A DNA stretch of 64,000 nucleotides, from contig JAUSFB010000080.1 of NCBI GenBank assembly GCA_030651575.1, positions 186,001-250,000 of the forward strand. The letters run 5' to 3'. Shown one piece after another: positions 27,189 to 37,283 of this stretch (position 1 is the stretch's first letter; each line of letters starts with the position of its first letter). Origin of the DNA: Phaeospirillum sp. GTDB lineage: Bacteria > Pseudomonadota > Alphaproteobacteria > Rhodospirillales > Magnetospirillaceae. The notes under the pieces were generated by a model. The model was not told where the DNA came from, did not search any database, and saw only the letters and a program-made list of their open reading frames with translations. A program made the position numbers and the translations under genes.

Positions 27189-28622
27189 ATGACCGTCGTT
27201 ACCCGCTTCGCCCCCTCACCCACCGGCTTCCTCCATATCGGCGGGGGACGCACTGCTCTGTTCAACTGGCTGTTCGCCCGCCATCATGGCGGAAAGTTCC
27301 TGCTGCGCATCGAAGATACCGACCGCGCCCGCTCGACGCCCGAGGCCGTGGACGCCATCTTTGACGGCATCCGGTGGCTGGGCCTGGATTGGGATGGCGA
27401 GGCGGTGATGCAGTTCGCCCGCGCCGGCCGTCACGCCGAAGTGGCGCGCCAGCTGCTGACCGAGGGCAAGGCCTACCGCTGCTACTGCTCCCCCGACGAG
27501 CTGACCGCCATCCGCGAGGAGCAGCGGGCCAGAAGCCTGCCCATGCGCTATCCCGGCATCTGGCGTGACCGCCCCGAGGCGGACGCTCCCGCCGGAGTGC
27601 CCTTCGTGGTGCGGCTGAAGGCCCCGGCCGAGGGTGAAACCATCATCGCCGATCTGGTCCAGGGCGATGTGCGCGTCGCCAACGATCAGCTGGACGACAT
27701 GGTGCTGCTGCGCGCCGACGGCACCCCCACCTACATGCTGTCGGTGGTGGTCGACGATCACGACATGGGCATCAGCCATGTGATCCGCGGCGACGACCAC
27801 CTGACCAACGCTTTCCGCCAGTATCAGTTATACAAGGCCTGCGGCTGGGAGGTTCCGACCTTCGCCCATATCCCGCTGATCCACGGCCCCGACGGTGCCA
27901 AACTGTCCAAGCGCCACGGCGCACTGGGCGTCGACGCCTATCGCGACATGGGCTTTCTGCCCGAGGCCATGCGCAACTACTTGCTGCGCCTGGGCTGGAG
28001 CCACGGCGATGACGAGATCATCGCCACCGAGCAGGCCATCGAATGGTTCAATCTGGACTCGGTCGGCCGCTCGGCGTCGCGCTTCGATTTCGTCAAGCTG
28101 ACCCAGCTCAACGGCCACTACCTGCGTCTGGCCGACGACGGACGTCTGACCGAACTGGTCCGGCCGCTGCTGGAGGCCCGGACCGGCCGCCCGCTGACCG
28201 AGGCCGAGGCGGCGCGGGTCCAGGCCGGCATGACCGGCCTGAAGGAACGCGCCAAGACTGTGGTGGAACTGGCCGATTCGGCCCTGTTCTATGTGCTGCT
28301 CCGCCCGCTGGCCCTGGACGAAAAGGCGGCCAAGACCATGGCAGACGCCGCCGCCCGGACCGATCTGGCCGAATACGCCGCCCTGATCGCCGCCCAGACG
28401 GACTGGAATCGCGCCACGCTGGAGGAAACTGCCCGCGTTTTCACCGAGGCACGCGGACAAAAGCTTGGCAAGATCGCCCAACCCTTGCGGGCCGCCCTTG
28501 CGGGATCTTCGGTTTCGCCCCCCATCTTCGAAGTGATGGAAGTGCTGGGGCGGGACGAAACCTTGGGTCGGATCACGGACGCCACCACGCGAGCACAACC
28601 CTCTGAATCAACTGCCGCCTGA
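27189..28622 (+). CDS. gltX: Glutamate-tRNA ligase
   Basis: This class I aminoacyl-tRNA synthetase charges tRNA-Glu. It has 477 residues, the normal bacterial length. The start [26 protein letters not shown] includes the HIGH motif (HIGG). The KMSKS-equivalent is [10 protein letters not shown]-terminal helical anticodon-binding domain follows. I prefer the ATG at 27189; the frame extends upstream to 27123, and an in-frame GTG at 27165 is possible. It lies divergently from comEC and 49 bases before gltA. Whether it is discriminating cannot be judged by eye. Confidence 0.96.
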   Translation: MTVVTRFAPSPTGFLHIGGGRTALFNWLFARHHGGKFLLRIEDTDRARSTPEAVDAIFDGIRWLGLDWDGEAVMQFARAGRHAEVARQLLTEGKAYRCYCSPDELTAIREEQRARSLPMRYPGIWRDRPEADAPAGVPFVVRLKAPAEGETIIADLVQGDVRVANDQLDDMVLLRADGTPTYMLSVVVDDHDMGISHVIRGDDHLTNAFRQYQLYKACGWEVPTFAHIPLIHGPDGAKLSKRHGALGVDAYRDMGFLPEAMRNYLLRLGWSHGDDEIIATEQAIEWFNLDSVGRSASRFDFVKLTQLNGHYLRLADDGRLTELVRPLLEARTGRPLTEAEAARVQAGMTGLKERAKTVVELADSALFYVLLRPLALDEKAAKTMADAAARTDLAEYAALIAAQTDWNRATLEETARVFTEARGQKLGKIAQPLRAALAGSSVSPPIFEVMEVLGRDETLGRITDATTRAQPSESTAA

Positions 28623-28671
28623 CGGCGGAGCGCCTCAAGACCAAACATCGTAGAACACGGGGATTGCAGAT

Positions 28672-29982
28672 ATGACGAAAGAGAATACCAAGGAATCCGT
28701 CACTCTGACCAACAACAGCACCGGCAAGACCCTGGAACTGCCGCTGCTGTCGGGCTCGGTCGGCCCCAAGGTCATGGATATCCGCGCGCTCTATGGCGAC
28801 ATGGATATCTTCACCTACGACCCCGGCTATACCTCGACCGGCTCGTGCCGCTCGGCCATCACCTATATCGATGGCGACGCCGGCGTGCTGCTGCATCGCG
28901 GCTACCCCATCAACCAGCTGGCCGAGCACGGCGACTACCTGGAAGTGGCCTACGCCATCCTCAAGGGCGAACTGCCGAACTCGGCCCAGAAGGCCAAGTT
29001 CGTCAATGACGTGACCCGCCACTCCATGGTTCACGAGCAGATCAACTTCTTCTTCCGCGGCTTCCGTCGCGATTCGCACCCGATGGCGGTGCTGTGCGGC
29101 GTGGTCGGCGCCATGGCGGCGTTCTATCACGACTCCATCGACATCAACGATCCGCACCATCGCATGGTCGCCAGCTACCGGCTGATCGCCAAGATGCCGA
29201 CCGTGGTGGCGTGGACCTACAAATACGCCATGGGCCAGCCGTTCATCTATCCGAAGAACAATCTGGGCTATGCCGAGAACTTCCTGCACATGATGTTCGC
29301 GACGCCTTGCGAGGAATACAAGGTCAGCCCGGTCCTGGCCCGCGCCATGGACCGCATCTTGATCCTGCACGCCGATCACGAGCAGAACGCCTCGACCTCG
29401 ACCGTCCGTCTGGCCGGTTCGTCGGGCGCCAACCCGTTCGCCTGCATCGCCGCCGGCATCGCCTCGCTGTGGGGGCCCGCCCATGGCGGCGCCAACGAGG
29501 CCGTGCTGGCCATGCTGCACGAGATCGGCTCGAAGGAGCGTATCCCCGAGTTCATCGCCCGCGCCAAGGACAAGAACGATCCGTTCCGTCTGATGGGCTT
29601 TGGCCACCGGGTCTACAAGAACTACGACCCGCGCGCCACGATCCTGCAGAAGACCGGCCCCGACGTGCTGACCGAGCTGGGCGTCCAGGACGAGCCGCTG
29701 TTGCAGCTGGCCATCGAGCTGGAGCGTATCGCCCTGTCCGACCCCTACTTCGTCGAGCGCAAGCTGTTCCCGAATGTGGACTTCTATTCGGGCATCATCT
29801 TCCGCGCCATGGGCATCCCGACCTCCATGTTCACCAGCCTGTTCGCGCTGGCCCGCACGGTCGGCTGGATCGCCCAGTGGAACGAGATGCTGACCGATCC
29901 CGAGCAGAAGATCGGCCGTCCGCGTCAGCTGTATACCGGTTCGCCCCAGCGCGAATACGTCCCGCTCGACAAGCGTGGCTAA
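28672..29982 (+). CDS. gltA: Citrate synthase
   Basis: A type II citrate synthase (436 residues) that condenses oxaloacetate and acetyl-CoA to citrate as entry to the TCA cycle. The conserved catalytic blocks are present: [32 protein letters not shown] and [15 protein letters not shown] (with family His and Arg residues), and later [18 protein letters not shown]. The Pro-Arg-Gln-Leu-Tyr segment near the end (GRPRQLYTG) is typical. Located between gltX and a small membrane-protein frame that overlaps its end by 8 bases. Full length, confidently assigned. Confidence 0.98.
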   Translation: MTKENTKESVTLTNNSTGKTLELPLLSGSVGPKVMDIRALYGDMDIFTYDPGYTSTGSCRSAITYIDGDAGVLLHRGYPINQLAEHGDYLEVAYAILKGELPNSAQKAKFVNDVTRHSMVHEQINFFFRGFRRDSHPMAVLCGVVGAMAAFYHDSIDINDPHHRMVASYRLIAKMPTVVAWTYKYAMGQPFIYPKNNLGYAENFLHMMFATPCEEYKVSPVLARAMDRILILHADHEQNASTSTVRLAGSSGANPFACIAAGIASLWGPAHGGANEAVLAMLHEIGSKERIPEFIARAKDKNDPFRLMGFGHRVYKNYDPRATILQKTGPDVLTELGVQDEPLLQLAIELERIALSDPYFVERKLFPNVDFYSGIIFRAMGIPTSMFTSLFALARTVGWIAQWNEMLTDPEQKIGRPRQLYTGSPQREYVPLDKRG

Positions 29983-30157
29983 GACCGGCGGATATTTTCG
30001 CAAACCCGAAGGACGGCGCCTCCTGGCGTCGTCCCGACGGCTTCCGTCCCCCGCCAACGATAATGCCCACCCCGCCGGCCGCCAACGATTGATGATCGTG
30101 GCGGCCGGCGTCGCTTTCGCCCTGGCTTTGCTGGCTCTCTATACCCGGATTTCGTGA
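29975..30157 (+). CDS. Possible small membrane protein overlapping gltA end
   Basis: A 60-residue frame begins with GTG inside the last codons of gltA and has an 8-base overlap. The first 38 residues are basic and polar; the last 22 form one hydrophobic segment ([20 protein letters not shown]), suggesting a single-pass protein. I do not recognise it. Overlap and clean hydrophobic segment support reality; the GTG start and the lack of family weaken it. Confidence 0.45.
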   Translation: MAKTGGYFRKPEGRRLLASSRRLPSPANDNAHPAGRQRLMIVAAGVAFALALLALYTRIS

Positions 30158-30199
30158 CCGTCACGGGTGATCGGCTCGGCTACCCGCCGATATGAGGAC

Positions 30200-30227
30200 C
30201 TCGCCGATCGGTATTCCGACCGGCGAG
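30200..30227. terminator. Bidirectional hairpin between gltA and aspS
   Basis: 12-base arms (30200-30211 and 30216-30227) pair with a single mismatch around a TATT loop. They lie between the ends of the convergent gltA-side and aspS genes. There is no long T tract on either strand. Confidence 0.5.
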
Positions 30228-30242
30228 ACGTGGCGTCCGCCA

Positions 30243-32039
30243 CTACTCCTCCTTGATTTCTTTCTTCGGCTTGGGCAGGTCCAGCTTGATATGCAATTCG
30301 CGCAGCCGCTCCGGGCCGATCTCGGCCGGGGCCTGCATCAACAGATCCTGAGCCTGCTGGTTCATGGGGAACAGGATGACTTCGCGGATATTGGGCTCGT
30401 CGGCCAGCAGCATGACGATGCGGTCGATGCCGGGGGCCGAACCGCCATGGGGCGGCGCGCCGAACTTGAAGGCGTTCAACATGCCGCCGAAATGCTCTTC
30501 CACATGGGCGGCGGAATAGCCGGCAATCTCGAACGCCTTATACATGATGTCGGGACGATGGTTGCGGATAGCCCCCGACGACAGTTCGACACCGTTGCAG
30601 ACGATGTCGTACTGATAGGCGTTGATGGTCAGCGGGTCCTGGTTCAGCAACGCGTCCATGCCGCCCTGGGGCATGGAGAACGGATTGTGCGAGAACTCGA
30701 TCTGGCCGGTTTCCTCGCTACGCTCGTACATGGGGAAATCGACGGTCCAGCAGAGCTTGAACACGTCCTTTTCCAGTAGGTCCAGCTCGTTGGCGATCTT
30801 GGTCCGGACCAACCCAGCGAACTTGGCGGCGACGTCTTCCTTGTCGCAGGCGAAGAACACCGCGTCGCCGTCCTGAAGATTGGCGGCGGCCTTGATCGCG
30901 GCCAGCCGCTCGGGCTCCAGATTCTTGGCGATGGGGCCTTTGGGGCCGTCGGCGGCGAACTGGACATAGCCCAGGCCGCCGGCGCCGTTCTCGCGCGCCC
31001 ATTCATTCATCTTGTCGAACCACGAGCGCGGCTGACCGGCGGCGCCGGGGGCGGGAATGGCGCGAACCACGCCGCCCTTGTCCACCAGCTTGGCGAACAG
31101 ACCAAAGCCGGAGCCGCGGAACGGCTCGGTCACATCGGCGATGACGATGGGGTTACGCAGATCTGGCTTGTCCGAACCGTATTTCAGCATGGCGTCGGCA
31201 TAGGCGATGCGCGGAAACGGCGCGGGGGTCACCTTGCGGCCCTTGCCGAATTCCTTGAATACGCCTTCCAGCACCGGTTCGATGGCGGCGAAGACGTCGT
31301 CCTGGGTGCAATAGCTCATCTCGAAATCGAGCTGGTAGAACTCGCCCGGCGAGCGGTCGGCGCGGCCGGCCTCGTCGCGGAAGCACGGCGCCACCTGGAA
31401 GTACTTGTCAAAGCCGGCGACCATCAGCAGCTGCTTGAACTGTTGCGGCGCCTGGGGCAGGGCATAGAACTTGCCGGGATGAATGCGCGACACCACCAGA
31501 TAGTCGCGGGCGCCCTCGGGCGACGACGCGGTCAGGATCGGGGTCTGGAACTCGGTGAATCCCTGGTCCTGCATGGCGCGGCGCAGAAAGGAAATCACGT
31601 TGGAGCGCAACATCATGTTGGCGTGAACAGTCTCGCGCCGCAGATCGAGGAAGCGGTATTTAAGACGCATGTCCTCGGGATATTCCTGCTCGCCATAAAC
31701 CTGGATCGGCAGAGGGTCGGCGATGGACTGAATCTCAAGCTCGGCCACCTGAATTTCGATCTCGCCGGATGGCAGGCGGGGATTGATGGTCTCGGGCGAG
31801 CGCTTCACCACCTTGCCGGTGACGGTGATGACGCTTTCGGGACGCGCCTTCTCCAGCACCTGAAACACCGGACTGGAGATGTCCAGCACGCACTGGGTGA
31901 TACCGTAATGATCGCGCAGATCCACGAACAGCAGATTGCCGTGATCGCGCTTACGATGAACCCAGCCCGACAGACGGGACTGGATGCCGGCATCGGCGGC
32001 CTTCAACTGGCCACAAGTGTGCGTGCGGTAGACGTGCAT
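30243..32039 (-). CDS. aspS: Aspartate-tRNA ligase
   Basis: A class II aminoacyl-tRNA synthetase (598 residues) of the bacterial type. It has an N-terminal OB-fold anticodon domain ([12 protein letters not shown]..., [19 protein letters not shown]), class II motif 2 around [21 protein letters not shown] and an inserted GAD domain (about 300-420). Motif 3 reads [22 protein letters not shown]. Start chosen at ATG 32039, preceded by AGAAGG; the open frame continues to 32156 without a better signal. It converges with the gltA-linked genes and is divergent from rnd. Confidence 0.96.
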   Translation of the reverse strand: MHVYRTHTCGQLKAADAGIQSRLSGWVHRKRDHGNLLFVDLRDHYGITQCVLDISSPVFQVLEKARPESVITVTGKVVKRSPETINPRLPSGEIEIQVAELEIQSIADPLPIQVYGEQEYPEDMRLKYRFLDLRRETVHANMMLRSNVISFLRRAMQDQGFTEFQTPILTASSPEGARDYLVVSRIHPGKFYALPQAPQQFKQLLMVAGFDKYFQVAPCFRDEAGRADRSPGEFYQLDFEMSYCTQDDVFAAIEPVLEGVFKEFGKGRKVTPAPFPRIAYADAMLKYGSDKPDLRNPIVIADVTEPFRGSGFGLFAKLVDKGGVVRAIPAPGAAGQPRSWFDKMNEWARENGAGGLGYVQFAADGPKGPIAKNLEPERLAAIKAAANLQDGDAVFFACDKEDVAAKFAGLVRTKIANELDLLEKDVFKLCWTVDFPMYERSEETGQIEFSHNPFSMPQGGMDALLNQDPLTINAYQYDIVCNGVELSSGAIRNHRPDIMYKAFEIAGYSAAHVEEHFGGMLNAFKFGAPPHGGSAPGIDRIVMLLADEPNIREVILFPMNQQAQDLLMQAPAEIGPERLRELHIKLDLPKPKKEIKEE

Positions 32040-32292
32040 GAGGAACCTTCTCGAACCGGGACGGTGAAACCCGGAAGAAGGCATTGCCACCCCACTTTTG
32101 TCAAGGAGCCAAACGCGGCGCGAGGCCACAATGGCGCTCCCCATCCCCAGGGTCATGCCAAGGCAGCCGAATCCGGGATCTTTGGCCGCGCCGGACTGTC
32201 GGCGGGATACTCCGCCCCCTTGGCTGACGCATCCTTACCAATTTCGCCGCCACCTCCTTGCGCCGCCTTCGTCTTGGGTGTATCTCTGGCCT

Positions 32293-33486
32293 ATGCCCAT
32301 GATCTCAGACACCGCCTCGCTCGCCGCTTTCTGCCAGCGCCTGAAGTCCGCCTCGTACATCACCGTCGACACCGAATTCATGCGGGAGAAGACGTACTGG
32401 CCGATTCTTTGTCTGGTCCAGTTGGGTGGCCCCGACGAGGCCCGCGCCATCGACCCGCTGGCTCCCGGCATCGATCTGGCGCCGCTTTACGAGTTGATGG
32501 CCGACACCAATGTGCTGAAGGTGTTCCACGCCGCCCGCCAGGACGTGGAGATTTTCCTGCATCAGGCCGACGCCATCCCGACTCCGCTGTTCGACACCCA
32601 GGTCGCCGCCATGGTGTGCGGCTTTGGCGACGCGGTCGGCTACGAGACCCTGGCCTCGCAACTGGCCAAGGCCCGGATCGACAAGACCATGCGCTTCACC
32701 GACTGGGCCATGCGCCCGCTGTCGGAAAAGCAGGTTCAGTACGCCTTGGCCGATGTCACCCATCTGCGGGTGGCCTATGAAAAGCTGGTGCGCAAGCTGG
32801 AGAAGAACGGCCGGCTGGAATGGCTGACCGAGGAAATGACCCTGCTGACCGAGCCGGGAACCTACCGGGTCGATCCCGAACACGCCTGGAAGCGGCTGAA
32901 GCCCCGCTCGACCTCGCCCCGTTTCCTGGCGGTGCTGAAGGAACTGGCGGCATGGCGCGAACGCGAAGCCCAGGACCGCGACCTGCCGCGTCAGCGCGTC
33001 CTGCGTGACGAGACCCTGACCGAGATCGCCGCCCACCACCCCACCGACGTCAACGAGTTGGGCCGCACCCGCGGCATCGGCAAGGGACTGGTGGAGGGCA
33101 AGATGGGCCTGGGAATCCTGGACGCGGTCAAGCGCGGCATCGAAATCCCCGAAAGCCAGTGCCCGACTCCCCCCGACCGGGTTGAAGTGCCCAAGGGCCT
33201 GGGGCCGGTGGTCGATTTGCTGAAGGTGCTGCTGAAGATGAAGTGCGACGAGCACGGCGTCGCCAGCAAGCTGGTCGCCAATTCCGCCGATATCGACGCT
33301 ATCGCTTCCGACGACAACGCCAATGTTGGCGCCCTGCACGGCTGGCGGCGCGAGCTGTTCGGCGACGACGCCCTGAAGCTGAAGCACGGCCGTCTCGGCC
33401 TGGGCTTTTGCACCGATGGCCGCCGGCTGCGCCTGATCCCCACCGAACCGGTGGACCCGATCCCACCCCCGGCCATCATCGACTGA
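32293..33486 (+). CDS. rnd: Ribonuclease D
   Basis: A 3'-5' exoribonuclease for tRNA and stable RNA maturation, about 397 residues. DEDD exonuclease acidic residues are visible in TVDTEFMRE, FHAARQDVEIF and YALADVTHL. HRDC-type helical domains follow from about residue 200 (for example EIAAHHPTDVNELGRTRGIGKGL). The start is uncertain: ATG codons occur at 32293 and 32299, with a weak ribosome site. The frame extends upstream to 32098, but that part lacks conserved sequence. A 253-base spacer separates it from aspS and probably holds both promoters, though I cannot define them. The next gene begins one base after its stop. Confidence 0.94.
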   Translation: MPMISDTASLAAFCQRLKSASYITVDTEFMREKTYWPILCLVQLGGPDEARAIDPLAPGIDLAPLYELMADTNVLKVFHAARQDVEIFLHQADAIPTPLFDTQVAAMVCGFGDAVGYETLASQLAKARIDKTMRFTDWAMRPLSEKQVQYALADVTHLRVAYEKLVRKLEKNGRLEWLTEEMTLLTEPGTYRVDPEHAWKRLKPRSTSPRFLAVLKELAAWREREAQDRDLPRQRVLRDETLTEIAAHHPTDVNELGRTRGIGKGLVEGKMGLGILDAVKRGIEIPESQCPTPPDRVEVPKGLGPVVDLLKVLLKMKCDEHGVASKLVANSADIDAIASDDNANVGALHGWRRELFGDDALKLKHGRLGLGFCTDGRRLRLIPTEPVDPIPPPAIID

Positions 33487-33487
33487 C

Positions 33488-34129
33488 ATGGCGACCGCCC
33501 CTGGCTTCTCCGATGCCAGACGGGCGGCCCATGCCGCCGCGACGGCGGCCCTGGCCCGTGGTGAGGGGCTTGCCGGCGCGACGCGCGCCGTGGTCGCCGC
33601 CACCGACGCCATCTTTGATCAGGCCCGGATCGCGCTTGACCTGGACCCCATGCTAGCCCGCATGGCCTGCGCCGCCGGCTGTTCCTGGTGCTGTCACCAG
33701 ATCGTCGGCGTCACCATGGCCGAATTGGCCCTGCTGACCGAAACCATCGCCGCCATGCCGCCGGACCGGCAGGCCCGGATCAAGGCCCGCGCCGCCGATG
33801 CCATGGCCACGGGACGCGGCATGGATCAGGGTCAGTGGTGGGCGGCGCGCATCCGCTGCCCCTTGCTGGAAGATGACGGACTGTGCGGAGTCCATGCCGA
33901 ACGGCCACTGCCCTGCCGCGCCTTCAATTCCGCCGATGCCGATCTTTGCCGCCGGTCCTATCTGGGCGAGAAGCTGCGCACCCCGGTGCTGGCCGCCCAA
34001 CACGGAATCTGGGCCAATGCCCAGGCCGGGCTGATTCAGGCGCTGACCGAGGCCGGCATCGCTGCCGGCCCGGTCGCCCTGGCCGAAGGAATCGAGGCGA
34101 TGGGGGCTACTTCCCCATCAGGCCCTTGA
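33488..34129 (+). CDS. YkgJ-family cysteine cluster protein
   Basis: A 213-residue protein of the YkgJ/CxxCxxCC (UPF0153) family, thought to bind zinc or iron. The first cluster reads CAAGCSWCCHQIVG (about residues 61-69). Further cysteines lie in RCPLLEDDGLCGVHAERPLPCRAF, the usual second motif of the family. Its ATG follows the rnd stop by one base, so both genes are very probably cotranscribed. The cellular role is unknown. Its 3' end overlaps the convergent AsmA-like gene by 23 bases. Confidence 0.88.
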   Translation: MATAPGFSDARRAAHAAATAALARGEGLAGATRAVVAATDAIFDQARIALDLDPMLARMACAAGCSWCCHQIVGVTMAELALLTETIAAMPPDRQARIKARAADAMATGRGMDQGQWWAARIRCPLLEDDGLCGVHAERPLPCRAFNSADADLCRRSYLGEKLRTPVLAAQHGIWANAQAGLIQALTEAGIAAGPVALAEGIEAMGATSPSGP

Positions 34130-34862
34130 GCACGCCGCCGGCGTCGCCGGGGACCAGCGCCTTGGCCTTGTCGCCCACGCCGCCCAGCACATTGCCAAAG
34201 CCGGTCGAAGCCTTGACGGCGCCGTTGACCAAGGCGTCCATCACCTTCTGAGCCACCTGGGCCGAGCTGGCGCCGCCGGAATCCTTGCCGATATCCTTCA
34301 TCTCGATCTTGGGCAGGTTGGCGGTGGTGGTGGCGCCGGGAATGCCGCCGGCCGCCAGCTTGACCTGACCGCCGGTAATGGCGAGATGGTCGATGACGAC
34401 CTTCTTTTCCTCGCTCTTGTCGCGGGGCTTGGCCGGCTCGGCCGGCTTACCGCCGCCCTGTTTAGCGCTGAATGCCTGAACATTCTTCTGAATCAGGTCG
34501 AGATTGCTGCCGCCCGAGGCCAGTTCATAGGACACCGCCGGCGCGCCAATCAGCACATCCTTGACCACGATGGGGGACTTGTTGAGCGAGCCGGTATCCA
34601 AGGTCACGCTGATTTCGCCCAGCTTGAAGGCGGGGTCGCTGGAAAAGCCCGGCGGGTTGGCGACGCTGAGGCCGGTGATGGACGCCTTGCCCTCGGACAG
34701 GGAAATCTTGACCCCGCCCACCGAGACCTTAACCCCGGCGACCTGGGTGCCCACATCCTCGATGATCTTTTTGACGATGGTGTCCAGCGACGAGAACAGA
34801 TACACCGCGCCGCCGACGATCACCGTCAGGACAACGCCACCGATGATAAGCATTTTACGCAT
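34107..34862 (-). CDS. AsmA-like membrane-anchored periplasmic protein
   Basis: A 251-residue protein with an N-terminal membrane anchor (about 4-24, MLIIGGVVLTVIVGGAVYLF). A beta-rich periplasmic part resembles the start of AsmA/DUF748-like proteins: VKVSVGGVKISLSEGKASITGLSV and later DHLAITGGQVKL. A low-complexity Lys/Pro/Glu stretch lies near 135-150. The C-terminus is helical and Gly/Ala rich. Relatives are linked to outer-membrane lipid homeostasis. It lies after the terminator-like hairpin of the benzoate-CoA ligase operon on the same strand. Assigned only to the broad family. Confidence 0.7.
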   Translation of the reverse strand: MRKMLIIGGVVLTVIVGGAVYLFSSLDTIVKKIIEDVGTQVAGVKVSVGGVKISLSEGKASITGLSVANPPGFSSDPAFKLGEISVTLDTGSLNKSPIVVKDVLIGAPAVSYELASGGSNLDLIQKNVQAFSAKQGGGKPAEPAKPRDKSEEKKVVIDHLAITGGQVKLAAGGIPGATTTANLPKIEMKDIGKDSGGASSAQVAQKVMDALVNGAVKASTGFGNVLGGVGDKAKALVPGDAGGVLKGLMGK

Positions 34863-34872
34863 GGAGGAGGCC

Positions 34873-34918
34873 TCACCCCTGGTTGATGGAACCGTCAGTG
34901 TCCGTCAGCCAGGGGTGA
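34873..34918 (-). terminator. 14-bp inverted repeat after the benzoate-CoA ligase gene
   Basis: Arms 34873-34886 and 34905-34918 pair over 14 bases with one G-U and an 18-base loop; the outer 10 bp are perfect. It starts 22 bases past the ligase stop on the minus strand. No T tract follows, so an operator role for the next gene is also possible. Confidence 0.5.
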
Positions 34919-34939
34919 TTGTCGAGGAAATGTCCGGTC

Positions 34940-36535
34940 CTACATCCGCATGCCGCCGCGCAGCTTGAACCGCTGAATCTTGCCGGTGGCGGTCTTGGGC
35001 AGGGCGTCGACGAACTCGATCCAGCGCGGATACTTGTAGGGCGCCAGCTTGGTCTTGACGTATTTCTGAAGCTCCTCGGCCAGCACCTCGCTGCCGCTTT
35101 CACCGGGAGCCAGCACCACGAAGGCCTTGGGCTTGATCAGTCCCTCGGAATCGGCCTCGCCGACCACGGCGGCTTCCAGCACCATTTCGTGGGAGATCAG
35201 CGCCGCCTCGACCTCGAACGGCGAGACCCAGATGCCGCCGACCTTCAGCATGTCGTCGCCACGGCCGGCATAGCGATAATAGCCCTCGTCATCCACATAG
35301 TACTTGTCGCCGGTATGGGTCCACTCGCCACGGAAGGTCTTCAGCGACTTCTCCCGCTGATTCCAATAGGCCACCGCCGAGGACGGGCCGCACACGATCA
35401 ATTCGCCCATCTCGCCCTGGGGAACCTCGTGGCCGTCATCGGCGATGATCTTGAGTTCGTAACCCGGAACCGCCTTGCCCGAGGTGCCGTAACGGACTTC
35501 GCCGTGACGGTTGGACAGGAAAATATGCAGCATCTCGGTCGAGCCGAGGCCGTCGAGGATGGCGGCGCCGAAACGCTCTTCCCACCGTTTGCCCACATCC
35601 TCGGGCAACGCCTCGCCGGCCGAGACGCAAACCCGCAGCGCCTCGGAAGCGGTGGACCGCTTGTACTCCGAACTGGCCAGGATGGAGCCATAGAGAGTCG
35701 GCACGCCGTAGAAGATGGTCGGCTGATGGTCCTTCAGGATCTTCATCACCGCCTCTGGGGTGGGGCGGTCCTTCAGCAGCACGGTAGTGGCGCCCACATG
35801 CAGCGAGAAGGTCATGCCGTTGCCCAAGCCATAGGCGAAAAACAGCTTGGCCGCCGAGAAGGTGATGTCGTTTTCCTGGATGCCCAGCACCTGCTGGCCA
35901 TAGTGAACGGCGGTGGCGGGCAGATCGCGCTGGAGGTGAAGCGCGCCCTTGGGGGCGCCGGTCGAGCCCGATGAATACAGCCAGAAGGCCACGTCGTCAC
36001 GGGTGGTCTCGGCGGGCTTCAGCTTGGGCTCGGCCTGGGCCAGCAGATCGGACAGCAACGGATGGCCAAAGCCGGTCTTGCCCGAGATCACGATCTTTTC
36101 CAACAGCGGCAGGTCGGCCAGGATCGGCTCGACCTTGTCGAACAGCTCCTCGCTGATGACCAGAACACGGGCGCGCGAGTCGGACAGCATGTAATTGTAG
36201 TCGCCGGTGGTCAGCAGGGTGTTGAGCGGAATCGGCACAATGCCGGCCTTGATCGCGCCCCAGAACACGGTCGGAAAATCGACGGTGTCCAGGGTGATCA
36301 TGGCGACCCGGTCTTCCATGTGAAGGCCGAGGCTCTTCAGCATATTGCCGGCGCGGTTGACCTTATCCGCCAATTGGCCATAAGTGGTGGCGCCGTCGGC
36401 ATCGATATAAGCGACCTTGTCGCCCCGTCCCTGCTTGAGGTGACGGTCGATGAACCAGGTGGCGGCATTATAGTCGCGCGGCAGGTCCAGGGCGTGCTCG
36501 GACGAGGCCAAGCCGGAGCTGGTGGGGGACGTCAT
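34940..36535 (-). CDS. bclA: Benzoate-CoA ligase family protein
   Basis: An ANL-superfamily acyl-CoA synthetase, 531 residues, that activates benzoate or a related aromatic acid with ATP and CoA. Motifs: phosphate loop YSSGSTGAPKG (187-197); DGLGSTEMLHIF; HTGDKYYVDDEGYYRYAGR; and a C-terminal PKTATGKIQR with the catalytic Lys. The DGLGSTEMLHIFLSN segment is characteristic of the benzoate-CoA ligase class. ATG at 36535 is preceded by the strong AGGAAGGAG; the frame extends 15 codons upstream without need. It is the last gene of an ABC transporter operon, which suggests uptake followed by activation. Exact substrate unproven. Confidence 0.9.
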   Translation of the reverse strand: MTSPTSSGLASSEHALDLPRDYNAATWFIDRHLKQGRGDKVAYIDADGATTYGQLADKVNRAGNMLKSLGLHMEDRVAMITLDTVDFPTVFWGAIKAGIVPIPLNTLLTTGDYNYMLSDSRARVLVISEELFDKVEPILADLPLLEKIVISGKTGFGHPLLSDLLAQAEPKLKPAETTRDDVAFWLYSSGSTGAPKGALHLQRDLPATAVHYGQQVLGIQENDITFSAAKLFFAYGLGNGMTFSLHVGATTVLLKDRPTPEAVMKILKDHQPTIFYGVPTLYGSILASSEYKRSTASEALRVCVSAGEALPEDVGKRWEERFGAAILDGLGSTEMLHIFLSNRHGEVRYGTSGKAVPGYELKIIADDGHEVPQGEMGELIVCGPSSAVAYWNQREKSLKTFRGEWTHTGDKYYVDDEGYYRYAGRGDDMLKVGGIWVSPFEVEAALISHEMVLEAAVVGEADSEGLIKPKAFVVLAPGESGSEVLAEELQKYVKTKLAPYKYPRWIEFVDALPKTATGKIQRFKLRGGMRM

Positions 36536-36580
36536 GTCGTTTTCTCCTTCCTCAGTTCTTACGTGCGACTGCCTTGTCAT

Positions 36581-37282
36581 TCACAAACCGATATGCCGTT
36601 CGAGTATGCTCGAATCGATTTTCAATGTGTCCGGCCCACCGTCATAAACCACCTCACCCTTGACCAGGATGACGTGGCGATCGGCCAGATCGAGTAGGAC
36701 GCCGACATTCTTGTCGACGACGATGGTGGCGATGCCGGTATCCTTGACGGCCCGGATCACCCGCCAGATTTCACGACGGATCAAGGGTGCCAGTCCCTCG
36801 GTGGCTTCGTCCAGGATCAACAGACGCGGATTGGTCATCAGGGCGCGCCCCACCGACAGCATCTGCTGCTCGCCGCCCGACAGATGAGTCCCCAGATTGT
36901 CCAACCGCTCGGCCAGACGGGGAAAGGTGTCCAGCACCCGCTCGAACGTCCAGTCGCGCTTGCCGTCGAGTCCGGGGCGGGCCGCCATCACCAGATGCTC
37001 GCGCACCGTCAGGTTATGGAACATGCCGCGCCCTTCGGGGACATAGGCCAGCCCCAGGCGGATGATGGCGGAGGTCTCCATGCCGACCACCTCGCGCCCG
37101 CCGATGCGCACGCTGCCGCGTTTGGGTGGAGCGATGCCCAGCAGGCTTTTCAGCAGCGTGGACTTGCCCATGCCGTTGCGGCCCATCAGCGCCACCGTCT
37201 CGCCCGGAGCGACGCTGAAATCAACGCCGTGCAGCACATGGCTGGCGCCATAGAAAGTGTGGAGCCCAGTGGCGGTCAGCAT
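36581..37282 (-). CDS. livF: Branched-chain/aromatic acid ABC transporter ATPase (LivF-type)
   Basis: This 233-residue ATPase belongs to the LivF class of hydrophobic amino acid transporters. Walker A is GRNGMGKST, the signature LSGGEQQML, and Walker B RLLILDEATEGLAP. An Asn (VVDKNVG) stands where the switch region usually holds His. LivF proteins commonly show this variation. It lies directly after livG (one base gap) and before the ligase gene. Together with LivG it would power the LivHM permease. Confidence 0.93.
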   Translation of the reverse strand: MLTATGLHTFYGASHVLHGVDFSVAPGETVALMGRNGMGKSTLLKSLLGIAPPKRGSVRIGGREVVGMETSAIIRLGLAYVPEGRGMFHNLTVREHLVMAARPGLDGKRDWTFERVLDTFPRLAERLDNLGTHLSGGEQQMLSVGRALMTNPRLLILDEATEGLAPLIRREIWRVIRAVKDTGIATIVVDKNVGVLLDLADRHVILVKGEVVYDGGPDTLKIDSSILERHIGL

Positions 37283-37283
37283 C

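Noticed and set aside
28606-28630. Short hairpin over the gltX stop as terminator
   Set aside because: Only 5 bp, no T tract, and gltA follows closely; it is more likely chance.
32098-32292. Upstream extension of the RNase D frame
   Set aside because: The additional 65 residues have no conserved features; a start at 32293 or 32299 matches the family.
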